From Hymenobacter sediminicola (GTDB taxonomy: Bacteria > Bacteroidota > Bacteroidia > Cytophagales > Hymenobacteraceae), in NCBI RefSeq assembly GCF_014250515.1, contig NZ_CP060202.1:3221001-3285000 (forward strand): 64,000 nucleotides of DNA, given 5' to 3'. The first letter of the stretch is position 1. Each line of letters begins with the position of its first letter. The notes under the pieces were generated by a model that did no database searches, had not been told where the DNA came from, and saw only the letters and a list, made by a program, of their open reading frames with translations. Below, piece by piece: positions 16,943-26,848 of the stretch. The translations under genes were made by a program, and so were the position numbers.

Positions 16943-17167
16943 ATGCGCAAAGGCACGACTGTCACCTGGAAATACGGCACCGGCACAGCTACCGGCAAAA
17001 TCGAGGAAACCCACAAGGAGTCCGTTACTCGCAAACTGCAGGGCGCCGAAATAACCCGCCATGGCACTCCCGAAAATCCGGCCTATCTGATTGTGCAGGA
17101 AAACGGTGACCGGGTACTTAAGCTACAAAGCGAGGTGAAAGCAGCTGCCGCCAAAGCCCGAAAATAG
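16943..17167 (+). CDS. DUF2945 / hypervirulence-associated TUDOR-domain protein
   Basis: A 74-residue protein. GTTVTWKYGTGTATGKIEET, EITRHGTPENPAYLIVQENG and the Lys-rich C-terminus match the small DUF2945 (Hva1_TUDOR) family found in many bacteria and fungi. The biochemical role is unknown. It stands alone, with a perfect palindromic terminator downstream shared with the convergent permease gene. Confidence 0.85.
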   Translation: MRKGTTVTWKYGTGTATGKIEETHKESVTRKLQGAEITRHGTPENPAYLIVQENGDRVLKLQSEVKAAAAKARK

Positions 17168-17192
17168 CATTTCAACCACTCCGAATAGATAG

Positions 17193-17228
17193 AGAAAGCC
17201 CCGCCGGATGCATCCGGCGGGGCTTTCT
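17193..17228. terminator. Perfect 36-bp palindromic bidirectional terminator
   Basis: An 18-bp stem (AGAAAGCCCCGCCGGATG) directly followed by its reverse complement, with A/T ends on both sides. It lies between the convergent DUF2945 and permease genes and can work for both. Confidence 0.85.
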
Positions 17229-17246
17229 GTTACTGGCACAACTGGC

Positions 17247-18833
17247 TTAGCGGTTGTGCTGGTCGGGCTCGATAAAGGCTTGCTCTTCCATTTCGGTGGG
17301 CACTACCACAATGCCGCGCTGCAGCATGGAGTTGCGCTTGCCGTAGAGGAAATACACGATGAAACCCAGAATCATCCAGCCCATGGCGACTTTCAGCGTG
17401 AAGCCATCCAGGGCCAGAATCATGCTCGTGCACACCAGAATGCCCATGACGGGTACAAACGGGAATGATGGCGAGGAAAGCGGCGCGCGGAACGGCCGGG
17501 GCTGCGCGGGGTCGGAGCGGCGCATGATCCAGACGCCAGCCGACACCAGCACGAAAGCCAGCAGCGTACCAAACGAGGTTAGGTCGCCGGCCAGGGAGCC
17601 GGGCACGAAAGCTGCAAAACCACCCACAAATACGAGCAGCGCCAAGTTGGATTTGTAAGGCGTGTTGAATTTGGGGTGCAGCTCCGAGAAAGCCTTGGGC
17701 ATGAGCCCATCTTTGGCCATGGAGAAGAATACGCGGCTTTGGCCCATGAGCATCACCAGAATTACCGAGGAGAAGCCCAGCAGAATGGCCATGGTAACGG
17801 CCGTACCCAGCCACTCGAAGCCAGGCATGTGCGCCTTAATGGCATACGTCACGGAAGCTTCGCCGCCCAGCGCCGGGTCAGCGAATTCGCGCCAGTTGGC
17901 TACACCCGTCAGCACGTGGCCAAACAGGATATACAGCACGGTGCACACAGCCAGCGAGCCGAGAATACCGATGGGCATGTCGCGCTTGGGGTTCTTGGCT
18001 TCCTGTGCGGCGGTGCTCACGGCATCAAACCCAATGAAGGCGAAGAATACTATGGCCGCACCGCCCAGCACACCACCCCAGCCATGCTTGTTCCACTCCG
18101 TGTACTCGCGCACCACGGTACCGGCCGCATTTTTCACGGGCTCAGCATTTTCCGGAATCAGGTAGGGCGTATGGTTGGCTGGGTTGATAAACTGCCAGCC
18201 TACGGCAATGAAAACCAGCACAATGGCTACTTTCAGGAACACTACTATGGCGTTAAACATGGCCGATTCCTGCGTGCCTTTGATAAGCAACAGCGACAGT
18301 GCCACAATCACCAGCAGGGCTGGCAGGTTGATGAGGCCGCTGTGCATCACGCCATCAATGGCCGCGCTTTCGAAGGGCGAGTGGCTGAGCTCATACGATA
18401 TGGGCGGCATATGGAATGCCTCTAAGAGTTTGTTCAGGTATTCGCTCCAGGCAATACTCACAGTGGCCGCGCCCAGCGCGTATTCCATAATCAGGGCCCA
18501 GCCGATAATCCAGGCCACAAACTCGCCCATGGTGGTGTAGGCGTAGGTGTAGGCCGAGCCGGCAATCGGAATCATGGCGGCAAACTCGGCGTAGCAGAGG
18601 CCCGCAAATACGCAGCCAATGGCGGCCACAATGAAAGCCAGCGTAACGCCCGGTCCGGAGGCCTGCGCGGCGGCAGCGGCCGTCCGCACAAACAGACCAG
18701 CCCCGATAATAGCGCCCACGCCCAGCGCAACGAGGTTGCCAGCGCCCAGCGTCCGCTTCAGCGTACCGTGCCCGGTGGAATTAGCCTCGCCCAGCAACTG
18801 GGCCAGTGGTTTTTTGGCGAAAATATTTGCCAT
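17247..18833 (-). CDS. APC-family amino acid permease
   Basis: A 528-residue secondary transporter with about 12-14 membrane helices. The signature GVGAIIGAGLFVRTAAAAAQ is helix 1 of the APC superfamily, then GLCYAEFAAMIPIAGSAYTYAYTTMGE and FFAFIGFDAVSTAAQEAKNPKRDMPIGI, both typical of cationic amino acid transporter-like (CAT/YfnA) permeases. It imports amino acids by symport; the exact substrate is not readable. The ATG at 18833 was chosen because LAQLLGEANSTGHGTLKRTLGAGNLVALG is the usual family N-terminus; upstream in-frame sequence has no homology. The convergent DUF2945 gene shares its terminator. Confidence 0.9.
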   Translation of the reverse strand: MANIFAKKPLAQLLGEANSTGHGTLKRTLGAGNLVALGVGAIIGAGLFVRTAAAAAQASGPGVTLAFIVAAIGCVFAGLCYAEFAAMIPIAGSAYTYAYTTMGEFVAWIIGWALIMEYALGAATVSIAWSEYLNKLLEAFHMPPISYELSHSPFESAAIDGVMHSGLINLPALLVIVALSLLLIKGTQESAMFNAIVVFLKVAIVLVFIAVGWQFINPANHTPYLIPENAEPVKNAAGTVVREYTEWNKHGWGGVLGGAAIVFFAFIGFDAVSTAAQEAKNPKRDMPIGILGSLAVCTVLYILFGHVLTGVANWREFADPALGGEASVTYAIKAHMPGFEWLGTAVTMAILLGFSSVILVMLMGQSRVFFSMAKDGLMPKAFSELHPKFNTPYKSNLALLVFVGGFAAFVPGSLAGDLTSFGTLLAFVLVSAGVWIMRRSDPAQPRPFRAPLSSPSFPFVPVMGILVCTSMILALDGFTLKVAMGWMILGFIVYFLYGKRNSMLQRGIVVVPTEMEEQAFIEPDQHNR

Positions 18834-19043
18834 ACAGGTTTGGTGAGAGAAAAAAAGAGAAGTAAGTGGTAGAAACAAAAAAGGTGCAACGGCCTGCAAG
18901 CCGTTGCGAGGCCCCGAATATAGGCGTTTCTGTGCTTCGGGAACTGCAAATATGATGGCAGGGCAAATTGGAGCGCGCAGATTAAACTCCGGCTTCTGCC
19001 AGCGTTCTAATCTGCCGTAACCACTCACATAGACTTTCCCGAT

Positions 19044-19481
19044 ATGAAAAAGATGCTTGTAGTACTCGCTGCTTTTGCCCTCACAGTGATGAGTGCAGCC
19101 TCTGCCCAAACCACCACGCAGCCTGGCCGCATGGGCCAGGGCCGCACCCAGGACGCAGCCCGCACCCCAGAGCAGCGCGCTGATATGCAAACCAAGCGCC
19201 TCACCCAGCAACTGAGCCTCAGCGCCGACCAGAGCGCCAAGGTCCGGGAACTGGCGCTGGCTGAAAACCAGGAGCTACAAGCCCTGCGCGGAAAATTCGC
19301 TTCTGCTGACAGCCGCAAAGGCGCGGGTCAGGAGATGAAAGCCATTCAGGAGAAATACGATGCCCAGCTCAAGAGCGTCTTTTCGGCCGAGCAGTACACC
19401 AAATACCTGCAAATGCGCGAAGAGCGGATGGACAAGCGTAAAGAGAAGATGAAAGAAGGCAAGATGAAGCAGAAGAGCTAA
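19044..19481 (+). CDS. Exported helical protein (DUF4890 / Spy-like)
   Basis: A 145-residue protein. Signal peptide ~1-21 (MKKMLVVLAAFALTVMSAASA). The mature part is helical and charged: RLTQQLSLSADQSAKVRELALAENQELQALR resembles the DUF4890 or Spy/CpxP periplasmic chaperone-like repeat, then a Lys/Glu/Met-rich tail (MREERMDKRKEKMKEGKMKQKS). A periplasmic stress or chaperone role is inference. It has its own terminator. Confidence 0.75.
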   Translation: MKKMLVVLAAFALTVMSAASAQTTTQPGRMGQGRTQDAARTPEQRADMQTKRLTQQLSLSADQSAKVRELALAENQELQALRGKFASADSRKGAGQEMKAIQEKYDAQLKSVFSAEQYTKYLQMREERMDKRKEKMKEGKMKQKS

Positions 19482-19498
19482 GCCTTGCTGCACATCTT

Positions 19499-19540
19499 CA
19501 CAAAAAAGCCCCGGCCGTGCTTGGCTGGGGCTTTTTTGTG
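19499..19540 (+). terminator. Intrinsic terminator
   Basis: An imperfect 18-bp stem CACAAAAAAGCCCCGGCC/GGCTGGGGCTTTTTTGTG followed by T-rich sequence, 18 bases after the stop of the DUF4890-like gene. Confidence 0.85.
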
Positions 19541-19708
19541 ACTACTGTCGTCCGCTTTATCAAATGAGACGCCGCTGTCCTGAAACCTTTGGCAGCGGCA
19601 GCTGCTTTTTGCACAACCAGTAGTGTTTAGCTTGCTACAGTTATCTTCAGGCAATACATTTGAAGAAGTCCACCCTTTGTGGTGGCACTCCACCACATCC
19701 ACCACCCC

Positions 19709-21085
19709 ATGAGTCCTCTGCCCAGTAGTACCGCGTCGGTACAGATCCAGCAGTTTTACGACAAAGGCCTAGCCCACGCGAGCTACGCCATCCGCAGCGG
19801 CCGCCAGGTAGCCATCATCGACCCGGCCCGCGACCCCCAACCCTACTACGATTTCGCCGACGAGCACGACGCCAAGATTGTCGCCGTCATTGAAACCCAT
19901 CCTCACGCCGACTTCGTGAGCAGCCACCTGGAAATTGCTCAGGAAACCGGCGCCACCATTTATGTCAGCAAGCTGGTGCGTGCCAGCTATCCGCATCAGC
20001 CCTTCGATGATGGCCAGCGGATCAGCCTGGGTACCATCGAGCTGCACGCCATCAACACTCCCGGCCACTCCCCCGACTCCATTAGTGTACTGCTAATGGA
20101 CGAAATGGCTCAGACCCGCGCCGTATTCACCGGCGACACGCTGTTTGTGGGCGACGTAGGCCGCCCTGACCTGCGCGAAGACGACAACGTGGGCGGCCAC
20201 AGCCGCGAAGACCTGGCGGCCCAGCTCTACCAGAGCACCCGCCAGAAGCTCATGACACTGCCCGCCACCACCAAAGTATATCCGGCGCACGGCCCCGGCT
20301 CGCTCTGCGGCAAAACCACCAGCACCGACCTCGACAGCACCATAGGCAAAGAGGTAAAAACCAATTACGCCCTGCAGCCTATGTCGCAGGAGGAGTTTAT
20401 TAAAGTGCTGCTGGAAGACCAGCCCTTCATGCCCAAGTATTTCGGGCACGACGTGGTGATGAACAAGCTGGGAGCCTTGCCTTTCGAAGACAGCATCCGG
20501 GCGGTACCACGCCTGATGCCTGACGCCGAACTGGAAGCTGGCAACATCATCATTGACACGCGCCCGGCGGCGCAGTTCCGGGAAGGCCACCTGCCCGGCG
20601 CCATCAACCTGATGGACGGTGGCAAGTTCGAAACCTGGTTGGGCTCGGTAGTAGGCCCTCAGGAACCGTTCTACCTCGTCGCCGATTCGCAGATTGCGCT
20701 GGACACGGTCATCCGCAAAACCGCTAAAATAGGGTATGAGGGCAACATCAAAGGCGCGCTGCTTACTCCTCGCGAATTACCTGTCACCAGCCCGGCGGTA
20801 GATGTGGAGCATGTGCGGCAGCAGCCCCACGACTTTACTATTGTGGACATCCGCAACCGCACAGAAGCTCAGCAGCCCGTGTTCGACAATGCGTTGTTGA
20901 TTCCGCTGCCCGAGTTGCGTGAGCGGGCCCACGAAGTGCCCACCGGCAAACCCGTGCTTATTCACTGCGCCGGCGGCTACCGCTCTGCGGCCGGAGCCAG
21001 CATTGTGCAGGCCGCGCTGCCCGGTACTACCGTCTATGATTTGGGCGAAGCCATTTCCACCTTTCAGACCCAGGCAGTTCACTAA
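19709..21085 (+). CDS. MBL-fold hydrolase with two rhodanese domains (persulfide dioxygenase/CstB-like)
   Basis: A 458-residue enzyme. Residues ~10-240 form a metallo-beta-lactamase fold with ETHPHADFVSSH (H64, H66, D68, H73), GHSPDS and the persulfide dioxygenase signature FTGDTLFVGDVGRPDL. Residues ~270-350 form a rhodanese domain without the active Cys (VADSQIAL at that place). Residues ~370-458 form a second rhodanese with HCAGGYRSAAG, so the active Cys is kept near residue 419. This order matches CstB-like enzymes that oxidise persulfides to sulfite/thiosulfate. A role in sulfide detoxification is family-based inference. The ATG at 19709 opens two residues before MSPLPSS. Confidence 0.88.
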   Translation: MSPLPSSTASVQIQQFYDKGLAHASYAIRSGRQVAIIDPARDPQPYYDFADEHDAKIVAVIETHPHADFVSSHLEIAQETGATIYVSKLVRASYPHQPFDDGQRISLGTIELHAINTPGHSPDSISVLLMDEMAQTRAVFTGDTLFVGDVGRPDLREDDNVGGHSREDLAAQLYQSTRQKLMTLPATTKVYPAHGPGSLCGKTTSTDLDSTIGKEVKTNYALQPMSQEEFIKVLLEDQPFMPKYFGHDVVMNKLGALPFEDSIRAVPRLMPDAELEAGNIIIDTRPAAQFREGHLPGAINLMDGGKFETWLGSVVGPQEPFYLVADSQIALDTVIRKTAKIGYEGNIKGALLTPRELPVTSPAVDVEHVRQQPHDFTIVDIRNRTEAQQPVFDNALLIPLPELRERAHEVPTGKPVLIHCAGGYRSAAGASIVQAALPGTTVYDLGEAISTFQTQAVH

Positions 21086-21190
21086 CCGGCACGGGCCAGG
21101 CCCTACTTAGGACTTAACCACAATGGTTCGCGGAGGCTTTCTTCGCGGACCATTGTGCTTTTGATGGAATTGGAAGCTACGCTTAGCCGT

Positions 21191-21198
21191 TACCTTTG
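21191..21198 (+). promoter_or_regulatory. Putative -7 element TACCTTTG for sbcD
   Basis: A perfect TAnnTTTG motif 17 bases before the sbcD ATG. The same octamer precedes sbcC and three other genes in this window. Confidence 0.45.
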
Positions 21199-21215
21199 CA
21201 GTTCATTTACTTGTA

Positions 21216-22448
21216 ATGCGCGTACTACACACCGCCGACTGGCATTTGGGCCAGCGCTTCATCAGTGGCCACGAACGAACCGACGAGCACCGTCATTTTC
21301 TGGAGTGGCTGGTGCAGACGGTGCGCGAGCAGTACGTGGAAGTGCTGGTAGTAGCCGGCGACATTTTCGATACCGGCTCGCCCTCCAATCAGGCACTGGA
21401 GCTGTATTACAGCTTTCTGCTGAGCATGCAGAACACCGGCTGCCGCGACATAGTCGTGGTAGGCGGCAACCACGACTCGCCGGCCACGCTCAACGCCCCA
21501 GCCCGGCTGCTGCGCCATCTGCGCGTGCATGTGGTAGGTTGTGTGCCCGAGTGCTTTGAGGAACAGGTGCTGGTGCTGGACGATGCCGCCGGCAAACCCG
21601 GTCTGGTAGTATGCGCGGTGCCTTTCCTGCGCGACCGGGACGTACGCCTTTCCGTGCCCGGCGAAACAGCCGAGGAGCGCGAAGCCCGTATCAAGCAAGG
21701 TATTGCCGACCACTACCTGCGCCTTTCGGAAATAGAGCAGGTGTGGCAGCTGAAAGATTTGGGCCTGTCCGTATTGGCTACTGGCCACCTCTATGCTGCC
21801 GGCGCCGCTCCATCGGACTCCGAGCGCACGATTCATGTCGGCAATCTGGGCCAGGTTACGGCCGACCATTTCCCGGTGGTGTTCGACTACGTGGCACTGG
21901 GCCACCTGCACCGCCCGCAGCGGGTAGACGGCCGGGAGCATATCCGCTACTCCGGCTCTCCCATCCCGCTTTCCTTCTCCGAAATAGACCACCCCAAGGA
22001 AGTGCTGCTACTCGACTTCGAGAGCGGCAAACTGGCGGCGCTGCAGAGCCTGCCGGTGCCAGGGGCGCGGCGGCTGCTGCGCTTCCACGGCACGCTTGAT
22101 GAGGTAACGACAGGCCTGACCACCTACGACAACACCGGCTATCTGCTGCCCGCCTGGGCCGATGTGCAGATTCATTCGGAGCTGACGCAGCTGGAAGTCG
22201 CCGACGCGTTGCTTGCCGTCATTCAGGCCCTGGACCGCCAGCAGCTTGAAGTGCTAGCGCGCCGCCACTTCCGCCTCGTGAAGCTCCGGGCCCTCGGGCA
22301 GGGGGAGGAAGAAGCCGACGCCCCACTCACGCGCAGCCTCCACGATTTCACGGAGCGCGAAGTATTTGAGCAGCGCCTCGAAGCCGAACCCGAAGCCAGC
22401 CGCGCCGAACTGCTGCGCACCTTCGACGAGCTGCTGGAGCGAATGTAG
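21216..22448 (+). CDS. sbcD: Exonuclease SbcCD subunit D
   Basis: A 410-residue Mre11-type nuclease subunit. The five phosphodiesterase motifs are visible: HTADWHLGQRF near residue 5, GDIFDTGSPS near 48, GGNHDSPATL near 86, ATGHLYA and GHLHRPQ near 227-231. With SbcC it forms the complex that cleaves hairpins and DNA ends. The usual partner gene sbcC is not adjacent but at 33294-36725. A SNF2 helicase gene follows 100 bases downstream on the same strand. Confidence 0.93.
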   Translation: MRVLHTADWHLGQRFISGHERTDEHRHFLEWLVQTVREQYVEVLVVAGDIFDTGSPSNQALELYYSFLLSMQNTGCRDIVVVGGNHDSPATLNAPARLLRHLRVHVVGCVPECFEEQVLVLDDAAGKPGLVVCAVPFLRDRDVRLSVPGETAEEREARIKQGIADHYLRLSEIEQVWQLKDLGLSVLATGHLYAAGAAPSDSERTIHVGNLGQVTADHFPVVFDYVALGHLHRPQRVDGREHIRYSGSPIPLSFSEIDHPKEVLLLDFESGKLAALQSLPVPGARRLLRFHGTLDEVTTGLTTYDNTGYLLPAWADVQIHSELTQLEVADALLAVIQALDRQQLEVLARRHFRLVKLRALGQGEEEADAPLTRSLHDFTEREVFEQRLEAEPEASRAELLRTFDELLERM

Positions 22449-22547
22449 ATGCGCAACAGGCTGTAACAACTACCGCTACGCGGGAGCCAGACGGCCGGGC
22501 GGCGCGTATCTTTACCTGACGTGCGGAAGCTTGCCGCCGCCTTCTGC

Positions 22548-25500
22548 ATGCCGATTTCCTCGTCGCCTCATCCGCACCAGTATCTTCTGCCCAACCTGAC
22601 TGTGGCGGAGCTGACCAGCGCCGTTGTCTGGCTGCATTGCGCTTCGCTGCCCGAGGCTGATTCCCGCACGCTGGCTGCCATTCAGCCCGAAACGCTGGAG
22701 CTGAACCACGGTATCTTTAGCAGCACCAGCCAAGCAGCCGGCACTCTACATTTTCCTACTGTGGAAGTGCAGCAGCTGGATGGAAATCTGCTGGTTTCCT
22801 GCGCCTGTACTACGCCCAAAACTACCCTGTGCGAGCATCAGGCAGCGGTGCTGCTGAGCATTCTGCACCGCAAAGAGCTGCGGCTGTTCTTCGATCAGCA
22901 GGCCCGTTACCAGCACTTGCGCGCCGCCGCCCGCGACTATGGCCTAGAGCAGGCCGCTGATCTGGATGCGCATTTCGAGCTGACATATGTCCGCCCGGCG
23001 TCCGTGACGGTAGCGCCCCGGCAGGCAGCGTTGTATCCCGTCACGGCGGTGGCAAATCAAGAGTTGATAGCTCAGTTGCTACCGCCGAAGTCTGCGCCGC
23101 TTATTGCACCGGCGGGTAGCCGGCAACTGCTGGTACTAGGCCGCCATAAGTACTACGGGCACCTGACGCTACAACTGGCCGAGGCGGCGCTTACGGCTAC
23201 AGGCAAGGTCAAAAACCCCATCAGCTCCCTTCATCCGCTGGAAGGCATCTGGCAGCTGCAGAGCGCCGAGGAAATCAAGTTTTACACGGCCGTAGCGCAT
23301 TTCCAGCGCAACTTCGAGGACACCCGCTCGGTGGCAACTCTCAACGCATTGCGGGTCGTGGTGCAGAATCCGGCCGGGGTAGCTTTCTACACACACAACG
23401 CTACTATTTCTGACAATATCACGGCCCAGTCTATCAGTCCCGTGCAGCTCCGAACCGCCCGCACCGAGCTGCGGCTGACCGTGACCCAGCAAGGCGACTA
23501 TTACGACGTGAGTGGCAAACTGCTGCTCCACGACCAGCCCTACGACCTTCAGGCCCTTACCATCCGCTACGAGTATTTTGTGGCGACACCGGAAGCGCTG
23601 TACTTGCTCGAGGATGTGGCGGTGTGGCGGGTGGTGGAGTTTTTTCAGAAGCGCAACAACACCCTCCTGATTCACCGGAGCAAGTTCCCGGAGTTTCAGC
23701 GGGACGTGCTGGCCAATCTGGAGGACCGCCTGCACATTAGCTACGGCCATCTGCGTCCGGCCACGCCCGAGCAACGGGCAGCCAGCGGCTTTGATACGCC
23801 TCCGGAACTGCTGCTTTACCTTTCCGACGCCGGCCCGAGCGTGGAGCTGCTGCCAGTGATGCGCTACGGCCCGAAGGAAGTATCCATACTCTCGCGGCGG
23901 CAGCTGCATGCAGTGGATGAGTTGGGCCGGCCGTTTGTATTAGCGCGGGATGCCGCCGCCGAAGACCGGTTTGTGGCGGCCTTACTAAAGCATTACCCCG
24001 AGTTTCGGGAGCAGCTGCAGCAGGAGGCATTGCACGTGCCCAAAACGCAGTTCTTGCGGGAAGAATGGTTTCTGGAAGCTTTTGAGGACTGGCGCCGGGC
24101 GGGCATTACCATCCTGGGGTTCAATCAGCTGAAAAAGAACATCCTCAACCCGCATAAAGCCCGCATTACGGTACGCGTAACTGGCGAGACCAACTGGTTT
24201 GATACGGCCGTGGGCGTGCGGTTTGGCCGGCAGCAGGTGACGCTGCAGCACCTGCAGCAAGCCGTACGTAACAAGCGCCGCTACGTACAGCTCGACGATG
24301 GTACGCGCGGCATTCTGCCCCAGGAGTGGATGGAGAAATTTGCGGCCTGGTTTGCCGCTGGCCACATCGAGAATGACCGGATTCGCACGCCCAGCATCAG
24401 CTTCGCCACTCTTGCCGAGCTATACGACCCGGAAACCCTGGCACCCTCTGCTACAACTCAGCTGGCCCGCTACCACGCCGCGGCGGCCGATTTCACCGGC
24501 ATTGCGCCGGTAATGGTGCCAGCTGGGCTGCAGGCCACGTTGCGCGAATATCAGCGGCAGGGCCTCAACTGGCTCAACTTCCTCGACACCTTCAATTTCG
24601 GGGGCTGCTTGGCCGATGACATGGGCCTGGGCAAAACAGTGCAGGTGCTGGCCTTCCTGCTGCATCTGCGTGAAAAGGGACACACGGCGGCCAATTTGGT
24701 GGTGGTGCCGGCGTCGCTGATATTCAACTGGCAGGCGGAGGCAGAGAAATTTGCGCCTTCGTTGCGGATACATGCGCTGCAGGGTGCGGGGCGCGGCCAG
24801 AAGGCGCCGGATTTCGACACTTATGACATCGTCCTGATTACCTATAACACCATGGTATCAGACATCCGGTGGCTGCGCGAGTACCGCTTCAACTACGTAG
24901 TGCTGGACGAGGCGCAGGCCATCAAAAACCCCGATTCGCAGCGCTACCGCGCCGCCTGCCTGCTGCAGGCCCGCAACCGCCTGGTGCTGACGGGCACACC
25001 GGTCGAAAACAGCACTTATGACCTATACGGGCAGCTTTCGTTTGCCTGCCCCGGTTTGCTGGGCAGCCGCCAGCACTTCCAGGACCAATTTGCGGCTCCC
25101 ATCGACAAGTTTAAGGATGGCCGACATGCGCGGGCGCTACAGCGCAAAATCAGTCCGTTTGTGTTGCGCCGCACCAAGGCCCAGGTAGCGTCCGAACTAC
25201 CTGCCAAAACCGAAATGGTGCTGTACTGCGAGATGGGCGCCGCCCAGCGCCGCATCTACGAGGCCTGCCGCCAGGAATTTCGGGCCAAACTGCTGGGCCA
25301 GCATCCCGACTCGCCCCGCAAAAACAGCGCGCATATTCTGCAGGGCCTCACCCGCCTGCGCCAGATCTGCAATGCTCCCGCCCTACTTGCCGATGCCGAA
25401 TCGTACGGGTCAGAATCGGCCAAGCTGGAGGTGCTGCTGGAGGAAATCGAGAGCAAAGCGCCGCAGCACAAGCTCCTGGTTTTCTCGCAATTCGTCGGGA

Positions 25501-25919
25501 TGCTCGATTTGATTCGGCCGGAGCTGGAACGGCGCGGCATCGGCTACCAGCAGCTCACGGGCCAGACGCGCAACCGGGCCGCTGCCGTGCGGGCGTTTCA
25601 GGAAGACGATTCGGTGCGCGTGTTCCTGATTTCGCTGAAAGCAGGCGGCGTGGGCCTCAACCTCACCGCCGCCGACTACGTGTACCTCGTGGACCCGTGG
25701 TGGAATCCGGCCGTTGAAAACCAGGCCATTGACCGCGCCCACCGTCTCGGCCAGACCCGCAAGGTGGTAGCCGTGCGCCTCATCTGCCCCGATACGATTG
25801 AGGACAAAATCAGAAAGCTGCAGGAAACCAAGCAGGAACTGGCCCACGACCTTATCAAAACCGACGCGTCGTTACTAAAGTCGCTCACGCCGCAGGAATT
25901 GCTGGAGTTGCTGGCCTGA
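22548..25919 (+). CDS. SWIM-domain SNF2-family helicase
   Basis: A 1123-residue protein. A SWIM zinc finger lies near residue 85 (VSCACTTPKTTLCEHQ: CxC...CxH). The ~560-residue middle is unassigned but SNF2-associated in this family. The SNF2 ATPase domain spans ~650-900 with DDMGLGKTVQVLAFLL (Walker A) and VVLDEAQAIKNPDSQ (Walker B/DEAH variant), then the helicase C-terminal domain ~930-1100 with DPWWNPAVENQAIDRAHRLGQT. Such proteins translocate on double-stranded DNA and may remodel protein-DNA complexes; the exact role in bacteria is unclear. The GTG at 22521 is an alternative start. It follows sbcD, which fits DNA repair. Confidence 0.9.
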   Translation: MPISSSPHPHQYLLPNLTVAELTSAVVWLHCASLPEADSRTLAAIQPETLELNHGIFSSTSQAAGTLHFPTVEVQQLDGNLLVSCACTTPKTTLCEHQAAVLLSILHRKELRLFFDQQARYQHLRAAARDYGLEQAADLDAHFELTYVRPASVTVAPRQAALYPVTAVANQELIAQLLPPKSAPLIAPAGSRQLLVLGRHKYYGHLTLQLAEAALTATGKVKNPISSLHPLEGIWQLQSAEEIKFYTAVAHFQRNFEDTRSVATLNALRVVVQNPAGVAFYTHNATISDNITAQSISPVQLRTARTELRLTVTQQGDYYDVSGKLLLHDQPYDLQALTIRYEYFVATPEALYLLEDVAVWRVVEFFQKRNNTLLIHRSKFPEFQRDVLANLEDRLHISYGHLRPATPEQRAASGFDTPPELLLYLSDAGPSVELLPVMRYGPKEVSILSRRQLHAVDELGRPFVLARDAAAEDRFVAALLKHYPEFREQLQQEALHVPKTQFLREEWFLEAFEDWRRAGITILGFNQLKKNILNPHKARITVRVTGETNWFDTAVGVRFGRQQVTLQHLQQAVRNKRRYVQLDDGTRGILPQEWMEKFAAWFAAGHIENDRIRTPSISFATLAELYDPETLAPSATTQLARYHAAAADFTGIAPVMVPAGLQATLREYQRQGLNWLNFLDTFNFGGCLADDMGLGKTVQVLAFLLHLREKGHTAANLVVVPASLIFNWQAEAEKFAPSLRIHALQGAGRGQKAPDFDTYDIVLITYNTMVSDIRWLREYRFNYVVLDEAQAIKNPDSQRYRAACLLQARNRLVLTGTPVENSTYDLYGQLSFACPGLLGSRQHFQDQFAAPIDKFKDGRHARALQRKISPFVLRRTKAQVASELPAKTEMVLYCEMGAAQRRIYEACRQEFRAKLLGQHPDSPRKNSAHILQGLTRLRQICNAPALLADAESYGSESAKLEVLLEEIESKAPQHKLLVFSQFVGMLDLIRPELERRGIGYQQLTGQTRNRAAAVRAFQEDDSVRVFLISLKAGGVGLNLTAADYVYLVDPWWNPAVENQAIDRAHRLGQTRKVVAVRLICPDTIEDKIRKLQETKQELAHDLIKTDASLLKSLTPQELLELLA

Positions 25920-26037
25920 CACTGCAGGAAGCGGGACTTGTCCCCGCCCCTACACTAATGTGGGAGGCCGCAATTTTCCTCAACCCCTCACGCCTGAGTT
26001 GCGTTAGAGCCTTTACACCATTTTTCCCTTGTCAATC

Positions 26038-26271
26038 ATGAGCATATTTGGTTCTGACCGCCCGAGCGGTACACTTGGTGGCCTGATTTCGGGCCTGTTT
26101 GGGGGACGCACTGCCGTTAACCCTACTACCGGAACGTATGACACGCCTGCTCGCTCCGGCGGAAGCCGTAAGCTGCTAGGCGGTGCGCTGCTAGCGGCGG
26201 GTGCTGCTTACCTCTACAGCCGCAACAAGAACAGAAACGCCAGCACGCCCAGCTTCACCGGCAACAAATAG
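26038..26271 (+). CDS. Small Gly-rich hypothetical protein
   Basis: A 77-residue protein with SGTLGGLISGLFGGRT, one weak hydrophobic stretch (LLGGALLAAGAAYLYS) and a basic, Asn-rich end. A TTG at 26029 in the same frame would add three residues. No domain recognised. A strong terminator 20 bases downstream supports a real gene. Confidence 0.6.
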   Translation: MSIFGSDRPSGTLGGLISGLFGGRTAVNPTTGTYDTPARSGGSRKLLGGALLAAGAAYLYSRNKNRNASTPSFTGNK

Positions 26272-26290
26272 AGTAGCTACCGAAGCAACT

Positions 26291-26338
26291 CAAAACGCCC
26301 CGCTCCACGCCAGTTAAGACGTGAAGCGGGGCGTTTTG
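26291..26338 (+). terminator. Intrinsic terminator
   Basis: AAAACGCCCCGCT and AGCGGGGCGTTTT form a 13-bp perfect stem around a ~20-nt loop. It lies between the convergent small protein gene and VOC gene. Confidence 0.8.
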
Positions 26339-26367
26339 CTATCTGGCTGCCGGGCTGGATGCTACTG

Positions 26368-26787
26368 CTAAACAGGCTCCCATAGTTCCAGTTTGTTGCC
26401 GTCCGCGTCCATGATGTGCACGAACTTGCCGTAGTCGTAGCTCGCTATTTTGTCCAGAACCATGACGCCGTTGGCTTTGAGCTGTTCCACTAACCTCTCT
26501 ATGTTCTGCACCCGATAGTTAATCATAAAGCCTTTTGTGGAAGGCGCGAAATAGTCGCTGCCCGTTTTGAAAGGGCTCCATTGCAGGGAGTTCACCTCAT
26601 CCGGCCGCTCCACGTTCCTGGATTCAAACGTCGAGCCCCAGTCGTTGACTTCCAACCCCAAGTTTTTGGCGTACCACTCTCTCGTTTCCTGCGGATTGTC
26701 GGAGAAAAAGAAAATCCCGCCGATGCCAGTCACCTTGGGTGTGGTAGTGGATGGTTGATTCGGGGTTTCGTTTTGCGGCTCGTTCAT
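26368..26787 (-). CDS. VOC-family (glyoxalase-like) protein
   Basis: A 139-residue single-domain vicinal oxygen chelate protein: GIGGIFFFSDNPQETREWYAKNLGLEV, then FVHIMDADGNKLELWEPV, the usual metal-ligand C-terminal Glu motif. The N-terminal ~18 residues are a Pro/Thr/Asn-rich tail. Family members include glyoxalases and antibiotic resistance proteins; this one's substrate is unknown. Confidence 0.85.
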   Translation of the reverse strand: MNEPQNETPNQPSTTTPKVTGIGGIFFFSDNPQETREWYAKNLGLEVNDWGSTFESRNVERPDEVNSLQWSPFKTGSDYFAPSTKGFMINYRVQNIERLVEQLKANGVMVLDKIASYDYGKFVHIMDADGNKLELWEPV

Positions 26788-26848
26788 TTCCTAACTTTTG
26801 ATTTTGCTCTATATTACAAGATTACGCTAGTCAGAGGCAAAGGAGAAA